Counted from the stretch's first letter, positions 27,272-36,057 are shown. The stretch is DNA of 64,000 nt from Motiliproteus sp047633175 (GCA_047633175.1 JBLIEQ010000006.1:1-64000); one strand, 5' to 3'. The notes: generated by a model not told the origin, from the letters alone. Numbers and translations: made by a program.

Positions 27272-27473
27272 GTCACCCTCTCAGTTCAGCAGCCGTCCGC
27301 ATCAACACGACAGATTATCCAGTAATTGCTTGTAGTGATTTTGCACATCAACCTCGGAGTTCACATCAACACACATCAACACACATCAACACACATCAAC
27401 ACGGCAGATTATTCAGTAATTGTTTGTAGAGATTTTGCACGTCAACCTCGGAGTTCAGGAGCCATCCGCATCA
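27234..27473. repeat. Triplicated ntrB 5' end with inserted 10-bp repeats
   Basis: The first 38 bp of ntrB plus part of its leader (27234-27307) occur again at 27308-27362 and 27402-27473, with a few changes. On the minus strand each extra copy reads GTG then QNHYKQLLDNLSC-stop (copy 2) or QNLYKQLLNNLPC-stop (copy 3). Between copies 2 and 3, the unit ACACATCAAC is repeated about four times (27361-27400). Confidence 0.95.
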
Positions 27474-27610
27474 TCATGATGCCCATAAACAGAGGCTTTG
27501 CAAAAAACAAACCACAATACAGGCTCAGTAAAAATACCTATTTAAAGCCGCTAACGCAGGATTCACCCTGCGGGAGGCCCGGAATCAGGATAGCGGGTTG
27601 AAACCGCCTT

Positions 27611-27627
27611 TGCACTAAATTGGTGCA
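27611..27627. promoter_or_regulatory. NtrC-binding box upstream of ntrB
   Basis: TGCACTAAATTGGTGCA is a palindrome that fits the enteric NtrC site (TGCAC...GGTGCA) almost exactly. It lies about 340 bp upstream of the ntrB start and about 330 bp past the glnA stop, so it could control a promoter internal to the glnA-ntrBC region. Confidence 0.75.
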
Positions 27628-27659
27628 CATACAGATAACCGCACAAAAATAGCCTAGAG

Positions 27660-27797
27660 GTCTGTAATCACAGCGCTACAGGCTAGAGTTTGTGGGAGCC
27701 GGGCTCCCGGCGATCTTTTCATTCTTTTCATTCTTTTCATTCTTTTCATTCTTTTCAAGCAAACAGCTCAAAAGATCGCCTGCGGGCAGGCTCCCAC
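27660..27797. repeat. Dispersed palindromic repeat, copy 2, with 9-bp repeats in its loop
   Basis: GTGGGAGCC (27692-27700) and GCGATCTTTT (27710-27719) pair with AAAAGATCGC (27770-27779) and GGCTCCCAC (27789-27797), giving a long hairpin. The loop contains the unit CTTTTCATT four times plus a partial copy (27715-27757). Related sequence lies at 22752-22830 and 62340-62461. Confidence 0.85.
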
Positions 27798-27884
27798 GGA
27801 ATAGCTTCTCTTGTGGGTCAGGCTTCAGCCTGACGAAGTGAAGGGTCAGGCACTTCCACAATAATTAACGGGGACAGAGCCAAA

Positions 27885-27910
27885 AAAAAACCGCCCTAAG
27901 GCGGTTTTTT
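27885..27910. terminator. Terminator behind glnA
   Basis: AAAAAACCGCC (27885-27895) pairs with GGCGGTTTTTT (27900-27910) around a CTAA loop. The T-run exists on both strands, so it can work in either direction; it lies 47 bp after the glnA stop. Confidence 0.92.
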
Positions 27911-27956
27911 TTATTCAGCAGCTTCAGCAGCGCGGTCTTACACGCGGCAGTACAGC

Positions 27957-29363
27957 TTACACGCTGTAGTAAAGCTCGAACTCGACAGGGTGCGTCGTCA
28001 TCGCGATACGCTCCACTTCGGCTTGTTTGAGCTTGATGTAGGCATCGATGGTCTCATTGCTGAACACGCCGCCGGCAGTCAGGAACTCACGGTCACCGTC
28101 TAGCGCTGCCAGTGCTTCTTCCAGGCTGCTGCACACTGTCGGGATCAACAGCGCTTCTTCGGCTGGCAGGTCGTACAGATCCTTGTCGGCTGCATCGCCA
28201 GGATGGATCTTGTTCTTGATACCGTCGATCGCACCCATCATCAGTGCGGTGAAGCACAGGTAAGGGTTAGCCGCCGGATCAGGGAAACGGAACTCGACCC
28301 GACGCGCCTTGGGGCTGGTGACGTAAGGGATGCGGATAGACGCGGAACGGTTACGCGCCGAGTAGGCCAGCATCACGGGAGCTTCGTAGCCTGGTACCAG
28401 ACGCTTGTAGGAGTTGGTAGCAGGGTTAGCGAAGGCATTGATCGCCTTGGCATGCTTGATAACACCACCGATCGCGTACAGCGCAGTATCGCTCAAGCCA
28501 CCGTAAGAATCGCCGGCAAACATGTTCTGACCATCTTTGGAGATAGACATATGCACGTGCATACCCGAACCGTTATCGCCAACCAGTGGCTTAGGCATAA
28601 AGGTCGCGGTCTTGCCGTAGGCGTGAGCCACGTTGTGGACACAATACTTAAGCACTTGAACTTCATCGGCCTTCTTAACAAGACTGTTAGGACCTACACC
28701 GATCTCACACTGACCGGCAGTACCGACTTCGTGGTGATGCACTTCGATCGTCAGACCCATGGTGGTCATCGCATCACACATCGCGGCGCGCAGATCATGC
28801 AGGGAATCGACGGGAGGAACGGGGAAGTAACCACCCTTAACCACGGGACGGTGACCGATATTGCCGCTGTCGAAGTCTTTGTTAGAAGACCAGGCCGCTT
28901 CTTCCGAAGAGATCTGGTAGCCAGCACCCGAGATATCGGCATGCCATTTCACATCATCGAAGACGAAGAACTCGGGCTCAGGACCGAACAGGGCAGAATC
29001 GCCGATACCCGACGCCGCCAGGTAAGCCTCACAGCGCGCACCGATGGAGCGTGGGTCACGCTCATAGCCCTGACCCGTGGTTGGCTCGACGATGTTACAA
29101 CGCACGATAACGGTCGCATCTTCGGTGAAAGGATCCAGCCGTGATGCGGAATCATCCGGAAGCAGAATCATGTCGGATTCGTTGATGCCCTTCCAGCCGG
29201 CAATAGAGGAACCATCGAACATCTTGCCATCTTCGAAGAAATCATCGTTCACTTCTGTAGACGGGACAGTAACGTGCTGCTCTTTACCCTTGGTATCGGT
29301 AAAACGCAAATCAACCCAGCGCGCTTCGCTCTCTTGAATCAACTTCAGAGTATGGCCTAGCAT
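27957..29363 (-). CDS. glnA: Glutamine synthetase type I
   Basis: A 468-residue dodecameric cytosolic enzyme that makes glutamine from glutamate, ammonia and ATP. The ATG at 29363 gives the normal length and N-terminus (MLGHTLKLIQESEARWVDLRF); a longer open frame begins 19 codons earlier without family similarity. Visible motifs are FDGSSIAGW, the metal-site GPEPEFFVFD, NGSGMHVHMS (ATP loop) and the adenylylation site KDLYDLPAEE near residue 397. Adenylylation there suggests GlnE control. A sigma-54 promoter lies about 110 bp upstream, so NtrC should activate it. The typA gene is divergent. Confidence 0.98.
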   Translation of the reverse strand: MLGHTLKLIQESEARWVDLRFTDTKGKEQHVTVPSTEVNDDFFEDGKMFDGSSIAGWKGINESDMILLPDDSASRLDPFTEDATVIVRCNIVEPTTGQGYERDPRSIGARCEAYLAASGIGDSALFGPEPEFFVFDDVKWHADISGAGYQISSEEAAWSSNKDFDSGNIGHRPVVKGGYFPVPPVDSLHDLRAAMCDAMTTMGLTIEVHHHEVGTAGQCEIGVGPNSLVKKADEVQVLKYCVHNVAHAYGKTATFMPKPLVGDNGSGMHVHMSISKDGQNMFAGDSYGGLSDTALYAIGGVIKHAKAINAFANPATNSYKRLVPGYEAPVMLAYSARNRSASIRIPYVTSPKARRVEFRFPDPAANPYLCFTALMMGAIDGIKNKIHPGDAADKDLYDLPAEEALLIPTVCSSLEEALAALDGDREFLTAGGVFSNETIDAYIKLKQAEVERIAMTTHPVEFELYYSV

Positions 29364-29470
29364 AATAATGTCTCCGCCTTTAACAGTTGCACAGATACTG
29401 TGCTTTGGATAATTCTGCAACCGAACCCGGCTACAGCAACAATGTGGTTTTTACGCCTGCTAGTGGCAAA

Positions 29471-29485
29471 GCAAACACTATGCCA
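29471..29485 (-). promoter_or_regulatory. Sigma-54 promoter of glnA
   Basis: On the minus strand TGGCATAGTGTTTGC matches the sigma-54 consensus (TGGCAC-N5-TTGC), with GG and GC exactly ten bases apart. It lies 108 bp before the glnA start. Upstream, GGTGC/GCACC half-sites (about 29560-29635) may be NtrC enhancers, though none is a perfect box. Confidence 0.8.
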
Positions 29486-29721
29486 ATACTCGCACGCCCA
29501 TCGGGGCATTAACAGTTAAGGGCTCTGTAAAGCAGAGCCTAAGAATATCTGCACTCTTTTAGCCTTTAAGCGCACCATAAGGGGGCACAATAAGACCGGG
29601 CGGCGTCTTTTGGTGCACTACGCACCGCGCAAGGATAGTGACTTCGGTACCTAATTCAAGACAACCTGGGAGTATTTACACTTAAAGACGCTTTTTTTTC
29701 TCCATCTGCCCGGTCCTAAGG

Positions 29722-29727
29722 TATAAT
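29722..29727 (+). promoter_or_regulatory. Probable -10 element of typA
   Basis: TATAAT at 29722-29727, 43 bp before the typA start. No strong -35 was seen. The rest of the 29364-29769 space holds the glnA promoter region and no gene. Confidence 0.5.
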
Positions 29728-29769
29728 ATCCGATTTTTCCCACGGGCCACCCTTGGCCGGAGCAATACT

Positions 29770-31584
29770 GTGATTGAGAATTTACGTAACATCGCCATTA
29801 TCGCCCACGTCGACCATGGTAAGACCACCCTAGTAGACAAACTCCTGTCGCAATCCGGCACCCTGGATCGTCGCGACGCTGGCGCCGAGCGGATCATGGA
29901 TTCCAACGACCAGGAGCGAGAACGCGGCATAACTATCCTGGCCAAGAACACCGCCATTAAGTGGAACGACTACCATATCAACATCGTCGACACCCCCGGT
30001 CACGCCGACTTCGGTGGTGAAGTGGAACGCGTAATGTCGATGGTTGACTGCGTACTGCTGCTGGTTGACGCCGTCGACGGCCCTATGCCACAAACCCGCT
30101 TCGTAACTCAGAAGGCGTTTGCTCAGGGCCTTAGGCCTATCGTGGTTATCAACAAGATCGATCGCCCGGGCGCGCGTCCTGACTGGGTCATGGATCAGGT
30201 CTTCGACCTGTTCGACAACCTTGGCGCCACCGACGAGCAACTTGAATTCCCGGTCGTCTACGCCTCAGCACTTAACGGTATCGCCGGACTCGATCCTGAA
30301 GATATGGCCGACGACATGACGCCGTTATTTGAATCGATCGTCAAAAATGTCCAGGCACCAGTGATCGAGGCCGATGGCCCCTTCCAGATGCAGATCTCGG
30401 CACTGGACTACAACAGCTACCTGGGCGTTATCGGCGTAGGTCGTGTAACCCGCGGCAGCATCAGCCTCAACGCTCCCGTCAAGGTGATTCACCGCGAAGG
30501 CGAGGTCCGCACCGGCAAGATTATGAAGATCATGGGTTATATGGGCCTGGAGCGCATCGATATAGAGACCGCAGAAGCGGGCAATATCGTCTGCATCACC
30601 GGCATCGAAGGCCTCTGCATCTCGGACACCGTATGTCACCCTGACACGGTAGAAGCCCTGCCACCGCTCAGTGTCGATGAGCCGACGGTATCCATGACCT
30701 TCCAGGTGAACAACTCTCCTTTTGCTGGCCAGGACGGCAAGTTCGTCACTACCCGTAACATTAAGGAGCGGCTCGAACGCGAACTGATCCATAACGTCGC
30801 ACTGCGCGTTCAACAGGCCGATTCACCCGATAAGTTCAAGGTCTCGGGTCGGGGCGAACTGCATCTGTCGGTACTGATCGAAACCATGCGCCGGGAAGGC
30901 TTCGAACTGGGCATCTCTCGCCCGGAAGTCATCCAGAGAATCGTTGACGGTGAAATCCAGGAACCCTACGAATCGGTCCTGCTGGATGTTGAAGAGCAGC
31001 ACCAGGGCGGTATCATCGATGTGTTGGGCAAGCGCAGAGGCGATATGACCAATATGGAAGTGGATGGCAAAGGGCGGATCCGCCTGACCTTCATTATCCC
31101 TTCACGCGGCCTGATCGGCTTCCGCAGCATGTTCCTGACCATGACCTCCGGCACCGGCATCATGTCCTCGAACTTCGATCATTACGGCCCGGTCAAAGAG
31201 GGTGAAGTCACCGCTCGGGGCAACGGCGTGCTGGTCTCGATGGTCGCAGGTAAGGCACTGGGGTATTCGCTATGGAACCTGCAGAGTCGCGGTCGCCTGT
31301 GCGTCGAGCCTAATACCGAAGTCTACGAAGGGATGATCCTGGGCATTCACAGCCGTTCTAACGACCTGGCCGTGAATCCGATCAAGGGCAAGCAGCTGAC
31401 CAACGTCCGTACCTCCGGCACCGATGAAAACATCCAGATGACACCCGCGATCAACTTCACCCTCGAGCAGGCACTGGACTTTATCGAAGATGACGAGCTG
31501 GTCGAAGTCACACCCCATGCGATCCGCCTGCGTAAGAAGTTCCTCAAGGAACACGAGCGTAAGCGCGCAGCACGTGGCGGCTAA
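29770..31584 (+). CDS. typA: Ribosome-associated translational GTPase TypA (BipA)
   Basis: A 604-residue GTPase related to EF-G that binds ribosomes under stress and helps 50S assembly at low temperature. GTP-binding motifs: HVDHGKTT (G1), RGITI (G2), DTPGHADFGG (G3), NKIDRPGARPDWV (G4). Domains II, III and V follow, and a C-terminal TypA-specific domain ends in the basic tail KKFLKEHERKRAARGG. The start codon is GTG at 29770 (MIENLRNIAIIAHVDHG). Length is normal. It is divergent from glnA and ends with a strong terminator. Confidence 0.97.
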   Translation: MIENLRNIAIIAHVDHGKTTLVDKLLSQSGTLDRRDAGAERIMDSNDQERERGITILAKNTAIKWNDYHINIVDTPGHADFGGEVERVMSMVDCVLLLVDAVDGPMPQTRFVTQKAFAQGLRPIVVINKIDRPGARPDWVMDQVFDLFDNLGATDEQLEFPVVYASALNGIAGLDPEDMADDMTPLFESIVKNVQAPVIEADGPFQMQISALDYNSYLGVIGVGRVTRGSISLNAPVKVIHREGEVRTGKIMKIMGYMGLERIDIETAEAGNIVCITGIEGLCISDTVCHPDTVEALPPLSVDEPTVSMTFQVNNSPFAGQDGKFVTTRNIKERLERELIHNVALRVQQADSPDKFKVSGRGELHLSVLIETMRREGFELGISRPEVIQRIVDGEIQEPYESVLLDVEEQHQGGIIDVLGKRRGDMTNMEVDGKGRIRLTFIIPSRGLIGFRSMFLTMTSGTGIMSSNFDHYGPVKEGEVTARGNGVLVSMVAGKALGYSLWNLQSRGRLCVEPNTEVYEGMILGIHSRSNDLAVNPIKGKQLTNVRTSGTDENIQMTPAINFTLEQALDFIEDDELVEVTPHAIRLRKKFLKEHERKRAARGG

Positions 31585-31606
31585 TCGCTAAAGCCGCAAT
31601 AATCGA

Positions 31607-31633
31607 AACCCCGCCTGGTGCGGGGTTTTTTTA
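31607..31633 (+). terminator. Rho-independent terminator of typA
   Basis: AACCCCGC (31607-31614) pairs with GCGGGGTT (31620-31627), followed by T at 31626-31633. Confidence 0.93.
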
Positions 31634-31735
31634 TGGCTATGACACGTAGGATGAGGTGAGCGTGCGAACCGCATCAGGCAGATTCAGAGAAAATAGATCG
31701 GTTCCCTTTTGATATCTATGGCTATTCTCCACAAA

Positions 31736-32008
31736 TCAATTATCTAAGATATTAAACAAATAAACGAAAACCATAAAGATCGCGACCCCTTGTACAATCG
31801 CTGAAAAAAACTTATACAAACTATTGTGGTATAACCATTTAGAAAAAAATGAATAAAACACACAAAAACCGATATAAAACCAGAAATATTTTATAAAATC
31901 TTCGGTGACACCCACTTTAGAATAATATAATACGGCACCGCCTATACCCGAAAGCATGCATGCCAATGATAAAACAACGCTTTTAACGCTTATTATTTCT
32001 TCTTCCAT
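31736..32008 (-). CDS. Small membrane protein of unknown function
   Basis: A 90-residue protein from the ATG at 32008 (MEEEIISVKSVVLSLACML), which has an AAGG ribosome site eight bases upstream; the frame is open further but begins with unrelated residues. Three hydrophobic helices are visible (SVVLSLACMLSGIGGAVLYY, FWFYIGFCVFYSFF, VQGVAIFMVFVYLFNIL). It is AT-rich against its GC-richer neighbours and is the last of three such genes on this strand. No family recognised. Confidence 0.6.
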   Translation of the reverse strand: MEEEIISVKSVVLSLACMLSGIGGAVLYYSKVGVTEDFIKYFWFYIGFCVFYSFFSKWLYHNSLYKFFSAIVQGVAIFMVFVYLFNILDN

Positions 32009-32090
32009 ACAAACACCTTGTTGAATTAACAATCCAGGATATCGACCTCTTTGCGGCACACCCCATAAACCTAACTCTCTTTACCGTAAT

Positions 32091-32525
32091 TTAATGGGTT
32101 TCTATATAAACATGTTTTCCGTAATTAGATTCAATAAGAAACAACAATAAACCAACATCTTTCGACCTATACTTCATCTCTTTTAATTCATCTTCTGAAA
32201 GTTCGGCGTCTTCTGATACTATCAGCTTATATGAGCTAATCTCTTTTTCTAATCGACAGCCCATATCAGGCCTGGCATTGCTTTTACAGATCAATCGAGC
32301 AGCTACATTAAGAGAGTTTTGAGAAGGTGAATCTGAGTGACCCCAATAAAAATTTGAATTGAACCCGCTCCAAAAAATATTAAACAATGTGACTACTGAA
32401 ATTGAAATAAAAGACCATACTAACGTGTTAACTACATTTCCAGGCCGCCCCTTTAATAGCCAAACACCTACTATTAAAATGATAACAAAAAGACACGCTA
32501 TTCCTGCGATATATATGTACGGCAT
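32091..32525 (-). CDS. Membrane-anchored protein of unknown function
   Basis: A 144-residue protein with two N-terminal membrane helices (IAGIACLFVIILIVGVWLL and VWSFISISVVTLFNIFW) and a soluble C-terminal part of about 85 residues containing two Cys (LICKSNARPDMGC) that could form a disulfide if exported. The charged stretch SEDAELSEDELKEMKYRSKD precedes a short hydrophobic strand. AT-rich. It lies in the same orientation as its neighbours at 31736 and 32688, and the three may be one acquired set. No family recognised. Confidence 0.55.
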   Translation of the reverse strand: MPYIYIAGIACLFVIILIVGVWLLKGRPGNVVNTLVWSFISISVVTLFNIFWSGFNSNFYWGHSDSPSQNSLNVAARLICKSNARPDMGCRLEKEISSYKLIVSEDAELSEDELKEMKYRSKDVGLLLFLIESNYGKHVYIETH

Positions 32526-32687
32526 ACAACTGTTCCATCCATGATGACTAAACTTAGTTTTTTACTTTCAAGCTATAAACTTTATATCTTCTAATACTCA
32601 GGTAATGGGCTAGGCCTTTTATAATGTGCTCAATAAAAACTAACTCCTTTTTGTACCGATCTCTTTATCTCTGTGCATCAGCCAGCC

Positions 32688-33194
32688 TCATGGTAATCCC
32701 CTTCTATTAAAATACAAAATAATTACAAACAGGGTCACGCCAACAGTATTAGCCCACAAATACCACAAAGCTATCTGCGTAACGGACAGGGTAAAATCTA
32801 AAAAATAGAATGGCAGGTTAAAAACACTTAAGGGGTAATGAAAAAACAATACAAATGACACAAGCAGGATAATGACTCTTTTAACCACAAAACCAGCAAG
32901 ATTCAACATTCCAACCTGAAGGCAATCATCTAAACCAGCAGGTCTACTAGAGCTGACTTCCATACTCTTAACTATTGCCACACCTAAACAGAATATAGTA
33001 AAAAATATAATTAAATTAGACAAATACACTTTTGACTCAAACGAGGAATCCGCAATAATAAAAGCTTCAACTTTAGTAAAAAAACCAACTAAAGCTTTGC
33101 TGTAAAAGTCGTTGTCTATAAAAAACGCAGCACTCTTACCACTAAACAAAGCCAGCAAGATCAACATAGACATTTTGCATGTGCTTTTAAGCAT
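32688..33194 (-). CDS. Multi-pass membrane protein of unknown function
   Basis: A 168-residue hydrophobic protein. An N-terminal signal-like segment (MSMLILLALFSGKSAAFF) is followed by three or four membrane helices (LIIFFTIFCLGVAIV, VIILLVSFVLFFHYPL, IALWYLWANTVGVTLFVIILYF). A small polar loop (SSSRPAGLDDCLQVG) separates them. The gene is AT-rich with many AAA/TTT codons, unlike typA and pip on either side, and appears to be the first gene of the three-gene cassette. No family recognised. Confidence 0.55.
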   Translation of the reverse strand: MLKSTCKMSMLILLALFSGKSAAFFIDNDFYSKALVGFFTKVEAFIIADSSFESKVYLSNLIIFFTIFCLGVAIVKSMEVSSSRPAGLDDCLQVGMLNLAGFVVKRVIILLVSFVLFFHYPLSVFNLPFYFLDFTLSVTQIALWYLWANTVGVTLFVIILYFNRRGLP

Positions 33195-33616
33195 AAGTAA
33201 TGGGGGGCAGGGCTAGAGGTTGATCGTGAGTACCGAGCTGATACGGAATGAGTGCAGGATCTGCCGCGATCGGGTAAAAGCGGGCGACCCTGATGAGACA
33301 AGCCAGACCTGTATCGACAGGCCTCTCATTCGAATTCGAGGGCAAAGCAACGACCTTTTAATTAAACCTATAGTCCATAATATCATTCCAACCTATTGAA
33401 ACAACGGCACAACCCTACTTATTGCAAGTCTACTTGTCAATATATCGCAACATTGTCGGACTACATTTCACCCATAGAACGCGACCCACAGGGACGAGGG
33501 AAGTGCGCTAAGCCCGTAGGGAACGGGCAGCGCCGACCCTCGGGGGTCAACAAGAACGATAGCCCCCGCCCGATAACTCTTATATCATCGGGTGACATCC
33601 AGGCAGGAGAACAGCC
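33195..33616. other. Intergenic region before pip
   Basis: No gene seen. It marks the switch from the AT-rich cassette to ordinary composition. The last 25 bp contain the pip ribosome site (GGCAGGAG). Confidence 0.5.
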
Positions 33617-34567
33617 ATGCGCAGCCTTTTTCCCGAAATTCACCCCTATCAGCAACAACACTTAAAGGTCGACAGCCTGCACAGCCTCTATTTGGAAGAG
33701 AGTGGCAATCCGAACGGCCAGCCGGTGTTGTTTGTCCATGGTGGCCCCGGTGGCGCCAGCAGTGAGTTCGCGCGCCGGTTTTTTGATCCGCTAAAATACC
33801 GCATCATCCTGTTCGATCAGCGCGGTTGTGGCAAGTCCACCCCCTATGCCGAGCTGCGCGACAATACCAGCGCGCACCTGCTGGCCGATATGGAGGCGAT
33901 CCGTCTGCATCTCGGCATCGACAGCTGGTTACTCTTTGGTGGCTCCTGGGGCTCGACCCTGAGCCTGCTCTATGCCCAGGCTTACCCGGAGCGCGTCAAC
34001 GGCCTGATTCTGCGTGGCATCTTCCTCTGCCGCGACCAGGATATCCGCTGGTTTTATCAGGAGGGCGCTAACCGTATCTTTCCCGATCACTGGAAAGAGT
34101 ACGAAGCGCAGATTCCCCTGTCAGAACGGGGCGACTTTGTCGCCGCCTATTACAAGCGCCTCACCTCTGGCAACGAGATCGCGCGGATGTCGGCGGCTAA
34201 GGCCTGGTCTTGCTGGGAGGCACGCTGCTCTACCTTGAATCCGAGCAACACCCTGGTAAGCCATTGCAGCGAACCCCATGTCGCGCTGGCGATGGCCCGT
34301 ATCGAGGCGCATTACTTCATCAATCAGGCGTTTATTGCACCCAACCAGATTCTCGATCAGGCCGACAGGATCAGCGAGATTCCGGCCATCATCGTTCACG
34401 GCCGTTACGATATGGTCTGCCCGGTCAATCAGGCACTTTCACTGTATGAGCTGCTGCCCGAAGCCGAACTGCATATCGTCCGCGATGCCGGCCACTCGGC
34501 ACTGGAACCGGGCATTACCGACAACCTGATCAAGGCTACCAATCACTTCGCGATGCGACGGGCCTGA
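33617..34567 (+). CDS. pip: Prolyl aminopeptidase (proline iminopeptidase)
   Basis: A 316-residue cytosolic alpha/beta hydrolase (family S33) that removes N-terminal proline from peptides. The N-terminal HGGPGGASSE forms the oxyanion region. The nucleophile is in FGGSWGSTLSLLYAQ near residue 112, the Asp in VHGRYDMVCP and the His in DAGHSALEPG near residue 295. The ATG at 33617 has a good AGGAG ribosome site. Length is normal. It is followed by dtd, a common pairing in pseudomonads, here separated by a small MITE-like insertion. Confidence 0.95.
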   Translation: MRSLFPEIHPYQQQHLKVDSLHSLYLEESGNPNGQPVLFVHGGPGGASSEFARRFFDPLKYRIILFDQRGCGKSTPYAELRDNTSAHLLADMEAIRLHLGIDSWLLFGGSWGSTLSLLYAQAYPERVNGLILRGIFLCRDQDIRWFYQEGANRIFPDHWKEYEAQIPLSERGDFVAAYYKRLTSGNEIARMSAAKAWSCWEARCSTLNPSNTLVSHCSEPHVALAMARIEAHYFINQAFIAPNQILDQADRISEIPAIIVHGRYDMVCPVNQALSLYELLPEAELHIVRDAGHSALEPGITDNLIKATNHFAMRRA

Positions 34568-34621
34568 TCTCGGACTAAACCAACAATGAATGTAACTATT
34601 CAGCATATGCATGGACTTGAA

Positions 34622-34733
34622 ATTATGGAGTTTTTGTGGAAAGAGTCTCTTTGGCAAGGAAGCCAAAGCGAAGCCTACAGGGATCGGTCCATATATATAA
34701 GCACGGCGTCTCTTGGAACAAATACTCCATAAT
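34622..34733. mobile_element. 112-bp MITE-like inverted-repeat element
   Basis: ATTATGGAGTTTTTGT (34622-34637) and ACAAATACTCCATAAT (34718-34733) are inverted repeats matching at 15 of 16 positions, with weaker pairing inside. The element has no coding capacity. It separates pip and dtd, which are usually adjacent. No clear target duplication is visible. Confidence 0.7.
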
Positions 34734-34787
34734 CAATCAATAGCGAAAATAAATGTACTGACTAGTTACCAATCTACAAGGAACACT

Positions 34788-35225
34788 ATGCTCGCTCTGA
34801 TCCAACGCGTCAGCCAGGCCTCCGTCACGATTGATAACAGTATCTGCGGCCAGATAGGCCCCGGTATCCTGCTGCTGCTCGGCATTCTGAAAGGGGATGA
34901 TCAGGTCGCCGCAGATAAACTGTTGAATAAACTGCTGGCCTATCGCATCTTCAACGACAGCGATGCCAAGATGAATCTGAGTCTGACCGAGACCGGCGGA
35001 GGGCTGCTGATCGTCTCCCAGTTCACCCTGGCGGCCGATACCCGCAAAGGGCTGCGCCCCGGTTTCTCCACTGCGGCGCCACCGGCACAGGGCGAGGCAC
35101 TGTACGATTACTTTGTGACGCAGGCCCGACAACGACCGCTACAGGTCTCCACCGGCCAGTTTGGTGCGGATATGCAAGTCGCCCTGACCAATGATGGCCC
35201 TGTTACCTTCATGCTTGAAAGCTAA
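34788..35225 (+). CDS. dtd: D-aminoacyl-tRNA deacylase
   Basis: A 145-residue homodimeric enzyme that removes D-amino acids from mischarged tRNA. The ATG at 34788 (MLALIQRVSQASVTID) has an AAGGA site seven bases upstream and gives the normal length. The catalytic motifs SQFTLAADTRKGLRPGF (Ser-Gln-x-Thr) and the C-terminal TNDGPVTFMLES (Gly-Pro cross-subunit motif) are present. It follows pip. Confidence 0.96.
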   Translation: MLALIQRVSQASVTIDNSICGQIGPGILLLLGILKGDDQVAADKLLNKLLAYRIFNDSDAKMNLSLTETGGGLLIVSQFTLAADTRKGLRPGFSTAAPPAQGEALYDYFVTQARQRPLQVSTGQFGADMQVALTNDGPVTFMLES

Positions 35226-35478
35226 ATATGATCAATCATAAACGTATATTGATATATCTAAATCTAAAAATAAACAAACTAAAACTATAAATGATATCAA
35301 TAAATAATATTGATTCACCAATACTAACTCCCGATCAAACACCCCTAAAGGGCAAATGTCCGCATTAATGCTCCATTAATAGCCGGTCACCATTAATGCC
35401 CCCATTAATTGGCGTACAATAGCGCGCGTCACAACTGCTTGATATTCGTTCCATACACAGAATTAGGCCCGATTGCTT
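35226..35478. other. AT-rich intergenic region with ATTAATG repeats
   Basis: No gene. The right part contains ATTAATG or CATTAAT four times (35362-35408) and a possible -10 (TACAAT, 35415-35420) for phnA. Confidence 0.4.
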
Positions 35479-36057
35479 ATGACTATCGAAAAGACCCTGC
35501 ACGCACGAAGCGGTTCCAAATGCGAACTCTGCTCCTTCGAAACCAACCTGAGTGCTTACGCGGTACCCCCGGTGACCGATGAGAGTGCCGAGTGCTCGGT
35601 GCTGCTATGCGAGACCTGTATCAGCCAGATCGATAACGTCGAGAGCATGGACCCCAACCATTGGCGCTGCCTGACCGACAGCATGTGGACCCAGGAACCT
35701 GCCGTTCAGGTGATGGCCGCTCGGCTGCTGGCACGCCTGTCCACCGAATCCTGGGCACAGGACCAGCTGGAAATGCTCTATCTGGACGAGGTAACCCAGG
35801 CCTGGGCCGATGCCGAGAGCGGTGCAGCCGACGACGAGCCCGAATCGACCACCAAAGACAGCAACGGTGCGATCCTTAATGGCGGCGATACGGTAGCGCT
35901 GATCAAGGATCTGGACGTTAAGGGTACCGGTTTTACCGCTAAGCGCGGCACTGCCGTCAGAGGTATCTCCCTGACCGATAACCCCGAACAGATCGAAGGC
36001 CGGGTTAACGGCGTACGCATCGTACTGCTGACCAAGTTTTTGAAGAAGTCGGGCTAG
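35479..36057 (+). CDS. phnA: PhnA-domain zinc-ribbon protein
   Basis: A 192-residue protein of the PhnA/YjdM family. The N-terminal zinc ribbon has CELC (about residue 17) and CETC (about 47). The C-terminal domain (about 130-190, GDTVALIKDLDVKGTGFTAK) is an SH3-like fold. Despite its name, the family is not a phosphonoacetate hydrolase, and its function is unknown. I prefer the ATG at 35479 over the TTG two codons upstream. A middle acidic linker (about 85-120) is longer than in E. coli. The end overlaps the end of the convergent gst gene by four bases. Confidence 0.9.
   Translation: MTIEKTLHARSGSKCELCSFETNLSAYAVPPVTDESAECSVLLCETCISQIDNVESMDPNHWRCLTDSMWTQEPAVQVMAARLLARLSTESWAQDQLEMLYLDEVTQAWADAESGAADDEPESTTKDSNGAILNGGDTVALIKDLDVKGTGFTAKRGTAVRGISLTDNPEQIEGRVNGVRIVLLTKFLKKSG

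Noticed and set aside
28203..29144. 313-codon frame opposite glnA
   Set aside because: Antisense shadow of the conserved glnA gene.
35479..36057. Phosphonoacetate hydrolase function for PhnA
   Set aside because: The PhnA/YjdM zinc-ribbon family is distinct from phosphonoacetate hydrolase; the shared name is historical, and no phn genes are near.
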